Source of the DNA: Galeopsis tetrahit
Lineage: Eukaryota; Streptophyta; Magnoliopsida; Lamiales; Lamiaceae
Assembly: GCA_963675135.1 (NCBI GenBank)
Contig: OY776125.1
Location: forward strand, 40,516,513-40,580,512
Reading direction: 5' to 3'
Length of the DNA: 64,000 nucleotides
Positions 22,669-32,898 of the stretch are shown one piece after another; the stretch's first letter is position 1, and the number at the start of each line of letters is the position of its first letter. A program made the position numbers and the translations under genes. Below the pieces are notes generated by a model, which saw only the letters and a program-made list of their open reading frames with translations, did not search any database and was not told the DNA's origin.

Positions 22669-23238
22669 CAACAATAAATCTATTACAAAAAATAGTATTG
22701 TCATGAAAATATGTTTTTTATGCCGTAGAATATCGTCACCAATTATTATTAAAATTGTCACTAATTACTACTGCGATGAAATAATTTCATCACAAATTAA
22801 TTCTAATAATAAATGACGAAAGTTTAGCATCGTCAAGAAAATATATTTTTCATGACGTTCAATTTCGTCACCAGTTATTATTAAAATTGTTACTAATTAT
22901 TACTGCGACAAAATAATTTTATCACAAATGATTTCTAATAATTAATGACGAAAGTTTAGCATAGTCAAGAAAATATATTTTTCATGACGTCAAATTTCGT
23001 CACCAATTATTATTAAAATCGTCACATATTATTATTGTGACATATTTATTAACATCATCATGAAAATTAAAAAATTGTGACGAAAAAAATTGTAAATGAT
23101 GGCGAAATTAAATATTGTCACAATTTTTAGTATTTTAATGACGAAAAATAAAATTTGTCACCTTTAAGTAACAAATTGTGACAATTTTTGTGTCGTCGCG
23201 AAAATTTTCGTCACGAAATGTCTTATTTCCTGTAGTGA
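22669..23238. mobile_element. CACTA-end fragment present only in copy A
   Basis: The right edge reads TTATTTCCTGTAGTG, the complement of a CACTACAGGAAATAA terminus. The body has about three subterminal repeats of roughly 133-137 bp with TTTCATGACG and CGTCACCAATTATTATTAAA. The left edge has no CACTA terminus; it repeats ATCAACAATAAATCTATT from 22614. Copy B has 17 unrelated bases (35723-35739) here. Confidence 0.75.
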
Positions 23239-23289
23239 TAGTTGTGTTTTTCGTGTTTTCAATTATTGTTCTTCGTCTTTTTTAATGTG

Positions 23290-23810
23290 GGTATCTCATT
23301 CACTCTCAATAATGATGTTTTAGTTATACAGTAACACATCTTTCTTAATACAGTAATACACTTGTGTTTATATAGTAACACATTTTTTTGTGTTACTTTA
23401 AGGTCAAATATGTGTTACTCAAAAGCCAATTGTGTGTTACTTGTCCTTACAGTAACACCTATTTGTCCGCACAGTAACATATAATTGTATTTATAGTAAC
23501 ACGAATTAAGAGCAATTTTTTCTATTTTATCTTTCCTTAAATTAATTTGTATTAATATTTCCTGTGAAAAGTCAATTTATGTGTTATTTGTACTTACAGT
23601 AACACATATTTGGTCTTGTAGTAACATATAATTACCTTTATAGTAACACAGACCTGAAACCCGTTATCCTGTTGCGCGCGACTTTTTCGCGATATTTAAG
23701 GAAATATTCGTTTGACCGGTCAAACCCGCTACAGATCCGCGAATTTTGACCCTTCCTTAAATATACTAATATTTCACATGAAATATTGCACATAAGTGCG
23801 GCCCATAAAC
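23290..23810. mobile_element. Foldback repeat with AGTAACAC motifs, copy A
   Basis: Direct and inverted copies of CAGTAACACAT / TGTGTTACT recur every 30-60 bases. A TTTGACCGGTCAAA palindrome is near 23715, and it ends TGAAATATTGCACATAAG. The end resembles that of the element at 26320-26955. It is non-coding; I call it a MITE-like non-autonomous element without knowing its superfamily. Confidence 0.5.
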
Positions 23811-24300
23811 TATATAACACTAATTAACAATTAACATTAACTTCTAAATAAACTACTAACACTAACTAACAATTAACGTTAACACTAACAATTATATATA
23901 ACTAACAATAAAATACAACATTATAACACAAACAATTAATTATAATTAACAAATAACATCATAATGCACGTACCATATCAACTAACTATATACATCAACT
24001 ATATGCAATTTTATAGTATTAATATATAACTAACATGCAATTTATATTACAATAGCTTAAAATTAATTAATATAATTAATAAATTAAGAATACGTAATGT
24101 ATAGATTTTTGAACGGAGGAGATGGTCGGAAGGAATGCTCAGAATGCCCGTAAACCAACTCGTCAGGATCTCTTCGCGTTCGAATTCATGAGACGAAAGA
24201 GGAAGTTTTTTTTTTATTTCTTTCGAAAGAATGCAATCTGCATTCAGATTATATAAAAAATATTTGGATCACCAACGAAAATTTCCGTATATAATACATA

Positions 24301-24596
24301 CTCCCTCCGTCCCGGGATAACTTGCATAGTTTGATCGGCACGTTGTTTTAAGAAAGTGAATTTAGTGGTTGATGATGTAAGATAAATGAGGGGTATTTTA
24401 GGTAATTTGATGATGTGTAAAGTGGATTTGATGATGTGTAAAGTGAAATGTATAGAAAAAAGGAGTGACAAATTTGAAAATAAAATGATGTTGTGAGGTT
24501 ATTATTTTTGTGGGGTATTTCCATATTAAGAGTGTGCAAGTAATTTTGGGACGTCTCAATAAGGAAAGTGTGAAAGTAATCACGGGACGGAGGGAG
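24301..24596. mobile_element. Stowaway-like MITE, copy A (296 bp)
   Basis: CTCCCTCCGTCCCGGGATAA pairs with the inverted end ACGGGACGGAGGGAG, with TA on both sides (24299-24300, 24597-24598). It contains a direct repeat TTGATGATGTGTAAAGTG. Confidence 0.92.
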
Positions 24597-24871
24597 TATA
24601 TATTTATTGCACGCGTCTAATTAGTGCCTTACGAGGCGGTGCAATTAAATCAGGTCGAATACTAATAGAAAATTTCCGTCGGTAATCGAATTTTATACTA
24701 CCGACGAAAATTTCCATAAAAAATCGAGCCGAAAAGGGTAATTACCGACGAAAACTGAAATCCGTCGGAAATTCCATTGACTTTTCAAATTTTGAGGTTC
24801 CATCGGTAATTGAGAAAGAATAGGTTCTATCGGTAAACTTCCGTCGCTAATTCGCGTGTGTTTTTGTAGTG

Positions 24872-25009
24872 GAATAAAGTAAAGAAAAAGTTAGATTGAG
24901 TGTGAAAAAATAATGACATATGGGTATATTTTAAGGACGTGGTTATGAATTTGTTTTTTTTTTTTTTTTTTATGGAGTTTGCAAATTGGTATAAATATTC
25001 AAATATAAC
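24872..25009. mobile_element. Left piece of a MITE split by a solo LTR, copy A
   Basis: This sequence (AATAAAGTAAAGAAAAAG ... ATGGAGTTTGCAAATTGGT) is the reverse complement of the interior of the MITE at 58900-59182. The MITE resumes at 27428-27466 with TTTTGTGGAACGGATGGAGTA, its degenerate end. The CACTA end (24871) cuts it on the left. Confidence 0.8.
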
Positions 25010-27427
25010 TGTTGGGATATTCATCTAGCCCCTAATCAGATTGTAATTTCTAAGTTTAGTTTTGATGGCCAAAACCAGATCAGCAGAGTAAGGTGTAGAA
25101 TAATAATTTGTAATCTAGAAGTAGGTTACCTAAGCTGTTCTTATAAAGCTTAGAAGTATTGAAGTGTCTAAGTCTAAGTCTGAGGGATCAGCTGTATGCA
25201 TATCAGCTGATACCACATCTGATTAAACGCGCGCTCACTCAAGACTTGAAGAGTAGAAGACTGAAGACTAGAAGACATTGAAGCTCATTAGTAAAATCGG
25301 ATCGAAAGGTTGTTATATGCCCCATCTACTGAAAGTAACTATAACAACAAATCAGAAGACCATTCAGCAGATATGAGATCACCTGGTCTTGTCAAGAAGA
25401 AGCCTTAAGAGCATTAAAGCCAAGTTCATCTGAAATTCAGATGACAGTTAGCATTTAAGATGATAACCACTTGAAGAAGTGTTAGTTCATTTATGGTGCT
25501 ACACATTGAATGAAGAGGCAAAGATAACAGAAGACAAAGAGAATGTCAGACCAGTTCTGAATTAATCTAATAGAAGACAAGACAGATAATCTTACAACTC
25601 GGCTGATATGGACCAATAAGAAGATGACAACACAGCTAAGAAGTTGACTTGGACTAGGATTGCAGATACCTTTATGCAGAGTCGTATATGCATTTAATGC
25701 ACGTTTCCATTTAAGAAAATGTCGTACCAGAAATCAATGAAGAACATCAACTCATGAAGATCTCTATCCTTAAATAGAAGATTTGATGCAACAACTAGTT
25801 TCTCACCAACAAATAGTTTTTGGAGCTCAAATCGTCTATAAATACAACACTTGTTCTTTGGAACAACTTACGGAAACTCCAAGCAAGAACTCCCAGATTT
25901 CAGCTGACCTCAAGAACATCAAGCCTTCTGAAATATTCGTATCGAGTTCTTTAGAGCCTGCAAAGTTTATCTATCCTTAAAGCTCTAAGTTTCTGATCCT
26001 AAGCCTACAAATAGATTCCTATCTTTAGTGCTTATAAATCCAATGTGTCTTAACACATTGAGTTGGTTATAAACATTTATTTACATTACCCAGTTTAGAA
26101 CCAGTTGTAAAGGGTACTTGTTCCCTCCCCAACAAGTAAATCCGTATACACAGAAAATAGTTGTGTATCTCGATAAAAAAGTCTTCTCTTGGGACTCTAA
26201 AGTTAGCAAGGAATATAATTTCACTATCTGATTAGTGAGAGTGGACGTAGAACAAGTTGTTCAAACCACTATAAATACTTGTGTTCATTTATAGCTTTAT
26301 TTATAGGGCTAGTCTTATGTGAAATATTTCATACATGCATTTCATACTAATTTGACCAAGTCAAAACCCTAAACCCATTTAGCCCAAAAGTCAAATTAAG
26401 ATAATTTTAAAAAATTCGCGGGTCACAATCCCAGATTCGGGTTGCCCATAAAATTCGCGGATCGCAAACATGTGGTTTACTACATGACCAAAATATTGTT
26501 ATTACAAGGTCAAAAAATTACAACTACAAGGCCAAAAATTTAATACTACATGTCAAAACATTCTGTAAATTAATCTAAAAAATTAACTGTCCAGAATATT
26601 TTTAGACATGTAGTAATACACTTTTGACCTTGTAGTGATAAAAGTTTGGTCTTGTAGTAACATTGTTTTAGTCATTTTGTAGCCGAATAAGTCAGAATTA
26701 TTTTAGTAATTTTGCTCAAAAAAAATAAATAAGTGTCCAAAATATTTTTGGACTTGTAGTAATACACTTTTGGTCTTGTAGTGACAAATTTATGTCATGT
26801 AGTAACATAGTTTTGATCATGTAGTAAAATAGTAATATTTTAGAGCAAAAATAAATATTATAATTAAGGTTGACCCGCTTTGACCGTGTTGACCCGCGTT
26901 GACCCACAAATTTTGACCTAATTGGTCAATATTGCATGTATGAAATATTGTCTATAAGTTTTTGCCTTATTTATATTTCTGTATATTATTCATATCGTCT
27001 ATATTGTTCATATTTGTTAAAATCATAAGTTTTATAAAGGAGTCAAAATTCACTAAGTATAAGTTTTACAAATCAGCAGATATTTTATATCAGCTGATAT
27101 CATTCATAGTTTTAAAGTCATTCTTTAAAAGGTTTTCATATCAACCCACAAGTCTAAACATTTAGAGCATACACATTTTCGCACCTTAGCTGTTTAGATA
27201 GCTTTCCAACTGACCAGCTGATTTAAGCAATCAGTAGGTTTGTTATCTTGATCGGCTATATTCACTCGCACTCTGAGATCAGATCATATTATTTGCATCA
27301 GACGATAGAGTATATCTATCTTCTGATCGTCTCATCTCATCTACATGCAAAAGTTTTAAAAGTTATAGAAAGTCTATTCACCTCCCTCTAGACTTTCTCC
27401 TCATTGATATTCGTTTTGAGACCAACA
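25010..27427 (+). repeat. Solo copia-type LTR inserted in a MITE, copy A
   Basis: The ends are TGTTGGGATAT and GACCAACA, the inner edges similar to the copia LTR at 10608-11999 read in reverse (GGGATAT, TTTTGATGGCCAAAA). A TATA box TATAAATA at 25837-25844 gives plus orientation. It is enlarged by a foldback element at about 26320-26955. Flanking five bases (ATAAC left, ATTAT right) do not match well, unlike the other solo LTRs here. No internal copia sequence adjoins. Confidence 0.82.
26320..26955. mobile_element. Foldback element inside the LTR, copy A
   Basis: The ends share AATATTTCATACATGCA in inverted orientation, followed on both sides by TTGACC...GTCAAAA. The interior has many inverted copies of TTACAAGGTCAAAA / TTTTGGTCTTGTAGTAA. 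It is non-coding. It sits in the R/U5 part of the LTR and must be younger than the LTR. Confidence 0.65.
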
Positions 27428-27466
27428 ATTATAAGTGTATAAATTTTTGTGGAACGGATGGAGTAA

Positions 27467-27683
27467 TTATTGTCTTTAGTATTCATTTTTTTCATGTTAA
27501 AAGGAAGTTGTTCCATATTATTAATTAATTAGTTTTGATATCTCGTGGGTTAAAAAGAAAAAAGGAAAATCTAATGTTGGCTGTAATTAGAGATTACCTG
27601 TAATAGCAGGTACGAGGAAAAATAAATGTATGGTTAGAAAATTAATTTCAAAGTGAAAAAGGTTAACAGACTAAAATCACAAG
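27467..27683. other. Remnant of the old dispersed repeat, copy A
   Basis: From about 27625 it aligns with 62680-62740 (shared GGTTAGAAAATTAATTTCAAA, then GACTAA-ATCA-AAG). It provides the target of the retroposed insertion at 27684. No gene is seen. Confidence 0.6.
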
Positions 27684-28608
27684 TTTTTTTTAGAGTAGAA
27701 TTACAGATAGAGAAATATGAATTACATCTGCGCTTTCGCTCACCTATCTATTAGAAATAAATTCTACCAAGGACTTATATCTCCAAACTTAATCTTGAGA
27801 GAGTGGAAAGTCACATAAGCAAACTAGTCATGTCCTCCACGAGGTGCCTCGACTAAGAAAGATAGCAAACCTGCTTCGAGGAACAAGTTATCGCACACTA
27901 CGACTCGCGCTACGACTTTTCAGATCATAGAAGATGACCCAAAGAACAACCGGTGTCAATCAAGTCCAACCATCAGCACAACAAGGACCCACAAAGGGGG
28001 GAATGAGACCCATACCGGGGAAGATAACCCATAAAGGGGAGAAAATAAAACAGGGAAAAAAAACGCAAGAACTGAAACAAGAAAACAATATCTAAAGCAA
28101 GAACTAAAGCACGAAATAAACTAACCCACAAAACAACAAAAGTATAGACGAAAATTAAAACGAGATCAATGGATAACTCACCCGAACGGACACCTTGGCT
28201 CCGTCGGAGAGGATCTACCCATTGATCCCAACTAAAAACCTGAAAAAACCCTACCTACATGCACTGGAAACATTGAAAAACGAGGATCGACGAGACGGCG
28301 GTGATCGGTGGTCCGACGACGGTAGGCGGTGCTGCGAGTGCTACCCTAGAGAATGGAGTAGGAGAAGGAGTGATGGAGACAGCGGCTGCGACGGGCTGAG
28401 ACGTACCGAGATCGACGGTTTACAACCGATCTACATTAGAAGAAGGGGGTGGAGGGTCTTAGTTGGTGGTGGTGGGAGGCTTTTCCGGCGGAATAAGGAA
28501 GGGATGTGAAAGGGGATTTTGGAGAGGAAGTGGTGGGCGACGGTGGTTTTGGGGTTTGTAGAGAGAGGAACTCTCACTTTTAGAGAGAAGGCAAAGCGTT
28601 TAGATTCC
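27684..28608 (-). mobile_element. 925-bp retroposed sequence with 14-bp target duplication, copy A
   Basis: It is flanked by exact copies of ACTAAAATCACAAG (27670-27683 and 28609-28622). Its left edge is an oligo-T run (A8 on the minus strand), so on the minus strand it is an RNA-derived copy ending in poly(A). The minus-strand sequence begins GTGGAATCTAAACGC and includes a GC-rich, Pro/Ser-rich potential 5' region and a T-rich body. I do not recognise a protein. It is either an internally deleted LINE or a processed host transcript moved by LINE machinery. Confidence 0.75.
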
Positions 28609-28622
28609 ACTAAAATCACAAG

Positions 28623-29290
28623 TGATCTTTCTATAGATATGTTTCGTACTAACTTACAATAAATTAAACAATAAATTTTATTTTATTTTATATGATTGCA
28701 CTTCACTTCATATTAGTGTGTTTGCCCTATGCAAAATGCAATCGCACTACATCGGCCTATTAAAAAATTAAATAAATAAATAAATAATTACGAATATATT
28801 CTTTTAATTTAAAATAAAAAAATATTTAATTATAAAATGACATATATATCTAGAATTGTCAAATAGGTCAGACCGGGCTGGGCCTGCTAGCCCGGCCCAT
28901 GACCCGTTGGGGATGTATCTTTCCTTTGAATTGGGCCGGGCCCAGACTGGGTCGGGTTTGAGCGAGTCGGACTGGGTCCAAATTGGGCCGAGTCCGAGTT
29001 GGATCCGGTCTGGGTTGGGCTCGAATTGGGCCGGGCTTTCTCTAGGGCCTTGAAATCTACGACCCAACTAACTCGGGAAAAAACTCTTAGGATATTTTTT
29101 AATATTTTAAAAAAATAAATAATATAAGGATATTTTAGTAATCTTATATTTTTTTTTCAAAAAAAAATAAATATTTAATCTAATGGCGAAGTGCGATCGC
29201 ACATGATAAAATTAAATGATGTGTCAACATTTAATTGGACATCTATTATAAGATAGGGTGAACCCCCTGTTTCACGCTAGAAAACCTCCC
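28623..29290. repeat. GGGCC-rich dispersed repeat, copy A
   Basis: The core (28850-29060) is made of repeats of GGGTCCAAATTGGGCCGAGT type, GC-rich within AT-rich arms, ending AGATAGGGTGAACCCC. Near-identical in copy B (41122-41789) and diverged at 53285-53830. It is non-coding; the small ORFs across it are by-products of the repeat. Confidence 0.75.
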
Positions 29291-29304
29291 TCAAAAGTTA
29301 GGAT

Positions 29305-29320
29305 GAGTTAAGCAACTAAA
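29305..29320. repeat. LINE target-site duplication, left copy (in copy A)
   Basis: GAGTTAAGCAACTAAA. The partner on the far side of the LINE is GAGTTAAGGAACTAAA at 50607-50622 (15 of 16 equal). In copy B the left copy is at 41804-41819. Confidence 0.85.
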
Positions 29321-29614
29321 AATTTCACGGGTGTACTACTACACGTTAAAAAACTTCTTCGAGACTTTCTCTCTCTCTACAGAGTTATCTTGTATGCCTT
29401 CCAAACCCAACCTTCTCTAGAAGGTTCTTGGTTATTTTCCGGCGTCTGTTCGCCTCCCGGTGGCAGTGGCCTTGGTTTCCTCCCGAAAACTTTTCTCCTT
29501 TATTGGGTTTCCTCCATATCTTCGATCTTCTCCTCTTTCTTAGTTTTACAAATGTCCTTCAATCATTAGCCTTTTTGTTCTTTTTGTTGTTCAAGACTGC
29601 ATGCAGAATACTTG

Positions 29615-31029
29615 TGATGGTCCCTTTTTACTATTTATATCAGACGAGTCTACTGAAAGATCAGATGACTTGATGTTAGCTGATAGAGTTTCAATGTAGA
29701 AAACAAAATAACTCTTCTATACAGATGACTTGATCAGTTGATTCATTAGGAGTCTAGAACTAACTAATCTGATTAGATCAGTTGATAGAGAAGCGTGTGC
29801 GGAATTTTAGTGTGGCCTTTTTAAGGATTATACTCGTCTATACTGCTCATGGAAATTTAAAACTTTTATTTCATGCATAAACACAATTTATGATATTAGC
29901 TGACTTGGTGTCTGCTGAATATGAACTTTCGAATATAGCAAATGTATTATGCAATGTATCAGCTGATACAAAACATTTTCTTTGTTAAACATATGCTATG
30001 TAAATATGCATGCTAAAGCAGTAAATAACACATAGATTTATAGTGGTTCTGATATCAATATCCTACATCCACTCTCACGTCTTATTACGTGATATTATCC
30101 CATAGATCATTTAACGCCCCAAAGGGTAGACGTCTTGCTAACTTTATAGTCCCAAGAGAAGCTTTTGATCAAGATACACAACTACTTTCTTTTTATACGG
30201 ATCTTCTTGTTGGGGAGGGAACAAGTACCCTTTACAATGGTTATCTTGATGTACCTAGTGTGGGTAACTCGGCCTATATTTTAAATGGGTGTATAGAAGG
30301 AGGACTCAAGTAGGATGAGAAATTCCCTTACAATCTAGTTTAGGCTCATGCTAGGATTGGAAATTTCTCTCTAAGCTTTGGATATATATATGACAATGCT
30401 GGCTTAGATGAGCTCACTCACTTGGAAGATGATGCGTGTTGATTCTTCTTTGAAGTTCTCTTGAGCTGTTCTTTAAGATGAAAACTTAGGCACATTTGCT
30501 CCACCTTTGCATCTCTCCACCACCATTGTGAGTTATGATAATGAGCCCATATATATAGTGTGGATTTGAAATATTACCGTTGGATGATGGTAATCAAATC
30601 CCACTATTTAGGAAAAGCAATCTTTTTATTTGATACTCTGAATATCAAATTTCTATGTAATATTCAATGTATCTTTGACTTTAAAGATTCTGCAGCTTTT
30701 GTGTCAGATCCGTACAGCTGTTGTCGCATTTCTATTGGTCCACGTCAGTTGTATAGTAGCTGTCTAACAGATCTAAATCAGCTGATATTCCACAACTGAT
30801 TTTACTATGTTGTTTTTACTCAGCTGTCTTTCGGGTCTTCTGATTTATCTTATGTTTTGTCTTCTGATTTGGTCGATCTTCTACAAGAGTTCTTCTACTC
30901 TTTTTATATCGACCAGATCCTAATCTATTACAAGATGAATAATGAAGTTATCTATACAATACAACTTATCCTATTACAAGTATATTTGATTTATCAATAC
31001 AAAACATAAGGATATAAAATATCCCAACA
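29615..31029 (-). repeat. Solo copia-type LTR in the LINE 5' UTR, copy A (1415 bp)
   Basis: It runs TGATGGTCCC to ATATCCCAACA. The expected TGTTGG has become TGATGG. The 5-bp duplication ACTTG is at 29610-29614 and 31030-31034. It is related to the LTR at 25010-27427 in opposite orientation (shared GTTGGGGAGGGAACAAGTAC). It lacks any internal region, so it is a product of LTR-LTR recombination. Confidence 0.9.
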
Positions 31030-31307
31030 ACTTGCTCTTCTACTGGGCGTGGGAAGAAAAACCCCTTCTTTACACAATTGCAACTCAATTTTGTGGTTTT
31101 TGATTGTAGGGCAATTTTTTTGGGGGTTTTTCACTCTTTCGTGCGTATTAGCTGCAGAGCTTTTTGTTTTTTCTAAGGGACACAAACACACCATCCATTG
31201 TTTTGGATTAGTGGTTTGGTGCCTATATAATGGCATGTGTTATCAAATGGAGATATATTCACAAAACCTTTTGTTTCCCTCTTGTTCCTTCTTATCTCTA
31301 TTCGAAA

Positions 31308-32412
31308 ATGGCAAATTCAATCCAAGACCGTCTTGCAAAATCTACACTCTCTCAGACAAAGAAACAACTAATTTCATTGTTCCCCGAAACGAGTTGGTGG
31401 TTCTGAAATTTGTGTTTGGAATGTGATTTGTGTCAAAGAGAGATCAATATCCAAGAGCTTCGAGAAATTTTGGTGAAAATCTGGGACATAGCCACATATC
31501 TCAAGGTATCTTCAGTGGGGGAGGGGCTGTATCTTTTTGTCTTTGAAGACGAAACAGAGATGATGGCGGTGATCCACAAACAACCTTGGGATTTGTGGAA
31601 ATCCCTTTTTTACTTTTGGAGAGGCTCAATGGCTTAGAGAGACCCTCAAATATCAAATTGAATCTAGTCCCTTTTTGGGTCCAGGTGCATGGTTTGCAAA
31701 TACATGCAATGTAAAAAACATTTGGTTTTTAGGTTGGAAATCTTCTTGGTACTGTGATGGAGGTGGACGCTAAGAAAGGTGAAGAGGCTTGGGGAGAGTG
31801 TTTAAGGGTTAGGGTGCTTATTGATATTACTGCCCCTCTTTGCCGATGTCCTTGTATGACTGTTTATGAAGATTGACTAGCCATGGCGTTTAGGTACGAG
31901 CGTTTATCTGACTTTTGCTATTTGTGTGAGGAACTCTCGCATGTGGAAAATGATTGTCGTTTGGCTTTTGGAAAGACTGAGGAATGGCGTGTTAGTCACC
32001 GTTTCTTCCCTGCATGGTTGAGGGCGGATCGTCGCAAGAGCCCACCGGAAGAGGACATGCAATGGCTGTTTCGGCTTATAGAAGAAGAGATGGAGAAAAC
32101 CTTAAAAAATCAGGAGCTAAGGCTAGAAGAGGAGATGAGAAGAGAAAAAGGGAAAGCAGTGGTGGTTGATAATGAAGAAGAAGCGGTTCATCTGGTTAGA
32201 GGATCTCAGGCAGAATAATCACCGAAATGAGGTACCGACTTTGGGGGGGGGGGGGTAAAGGTGTGGATAACTTAGATGATACAGCTTCTGTTTAAAGCAA
32301 ATATCAATACTTTCCCTTGTAAAAAAAGGCAAATGGTGGACTATTGGTCCATTGCTTCAGAAGATTGGGGACCGGGAAGATTCAGAGAGGTGGGTACTGG
32401 AGGCTTCTTCAA
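31308..32412 (+). pseudogene. LINE ORF1 (gag-like), truncated, copy A
   Basis: Starts MANSIQDRLAKS at 31308. A DUF4283-like RNA-binding region spans about 31440-31860, in pieces with shifts and stops. A zinc knuckle CYLCEELSHVENDC (near 31918) and an acidic Glu-rich helix follow. A 322-bp deletion after GGATCTC (near 32206) and the duplication junction remove the C-terminus. The role would be binding LINE RNA. Confidence 0.82.
32244..32257. repeat. G homopolymer in LINE ORF1
   Basis: A run of about a dozen G within ACTTTGGGG...TAAAGG, also near 45066-45077 in copy B. It is prone to slippage and may cause the frame loss nearby. Confidence 0.85.
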
Positions 32413-32417
32413 TCAAG
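32413..32417. other. Junction of the tandem duplication, with filler TCAAG
   Basis: LINE homology ends at 32412 (GGCTTCTTCAA; copy B continues AAGGGC at 45235). Homology to the block start (GAACATTCATC, 19366) resumes at 32418. The five bases between match neither parent position but repeat part of the nearby TCAATCAAGG. This suggests template slippage or end joining with filler. Confidence 0.85.
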
Positions 32418-32898
32418 GAACATTCATCAATCAAGGAGTTTTGGTATCTTAATCAAAATCATTTCATTTCCCAACATATATACACTTTAAATATACTCTA
32501 AATGCCTACTTAAAACAAAACAAAACTAATACATACACATCTAAACTAAAAATATTTAGCCAAGTAATACATAAATATACACTAAATGCCTACTTAAAAC
32601 AAAACAAAACAAAAACATACACAACTAAACTAAAATATTTAACCATGTAGTACATAAATAACAATATAGTTTATTATACAATTTTTATCAAGTGAAAATG
32701 GCATAAAACATACGGTAATATGATGATTTCATACAACTTCCACAAAATTTTCAACTGAAAATGGCAGAAAATGACAAAAAAACCTCGAATTTGGAATATA
32801 TACCGCGTTATTACAGACGGAACCGTACATTCCGTCGAAAAATTTAGCGCCCAAATTCCGTCGGTAAGCATGTTTACCAACAAAAATTTCCGTCGGTA

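Larger units (their letters stand above)
19425..24871 (-). mobile_element. CACTA element with Transposase_24-type gene, copy A
   Basis: The right end at 24871 is a CACTA terminus: the minus strand starts CACTACAAAAACACACGCG. Subterminal CCGTCGGTAAT motifs follow at 24660-24850 and recur at 19740-19860. The body holds a dead Transposase_24-type gene, an AT-rich minisatellite and further insertions. The left terminus is not recognisable. It may be the other half of the element carrying the tnp2-type gene at 15664-18137, split by the copia LTR, since the subterminal motifs are alike. Confidence 0.75.
19366..32412. repeat. Tandem segmental duplication, copy A (about 13.05 kb)
   Basis: 19366-32412 matches 32418-45234 nearly base for base, at offsets of 13052 falling to about 12500. 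The matching region crosses several unrelated nested elements, so it is a duplication of the whole block, not repeated insertion. Copy A differs by a 570-bp segment (22669-23238) in place of 17 bp, and by a 322-bp deletion in the LINE. Confidence 0.95.
29321..32412 (+). mobile_element. LINE 5' part, truncated by the duplication junction, copy A
   Basis: It contains the LINE 5' UTR, a solo LTR insertion, and ORF1 up to the duplication junction at 32412. The same LINE is complete in copy B (41820-50606). Confidence 0.88.

Noticed and set aside
28195..28509. 104-codon plus-strand frame in the 925-bp retroposed sequence
   Set aside because: Arg/Asp-rich product of a GC-rich stretch, antisense to the poly(A)-defined strand; no family resemblance.
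28856..29067. Frames on both strands across the GGGCC repeat (also 41303-41566 and 53287-53671)
   Set aside because: Periodic codons from GC-rich repeats in a non-coding dispersed element.
31049..31426. 125-codon plus-strand frame upstream of LINE ORF1
   Set aside because: It runs through the LINE 5' UTR and the ORF1 start in another frame. The ORF1 frame from 31308 fits the family better.
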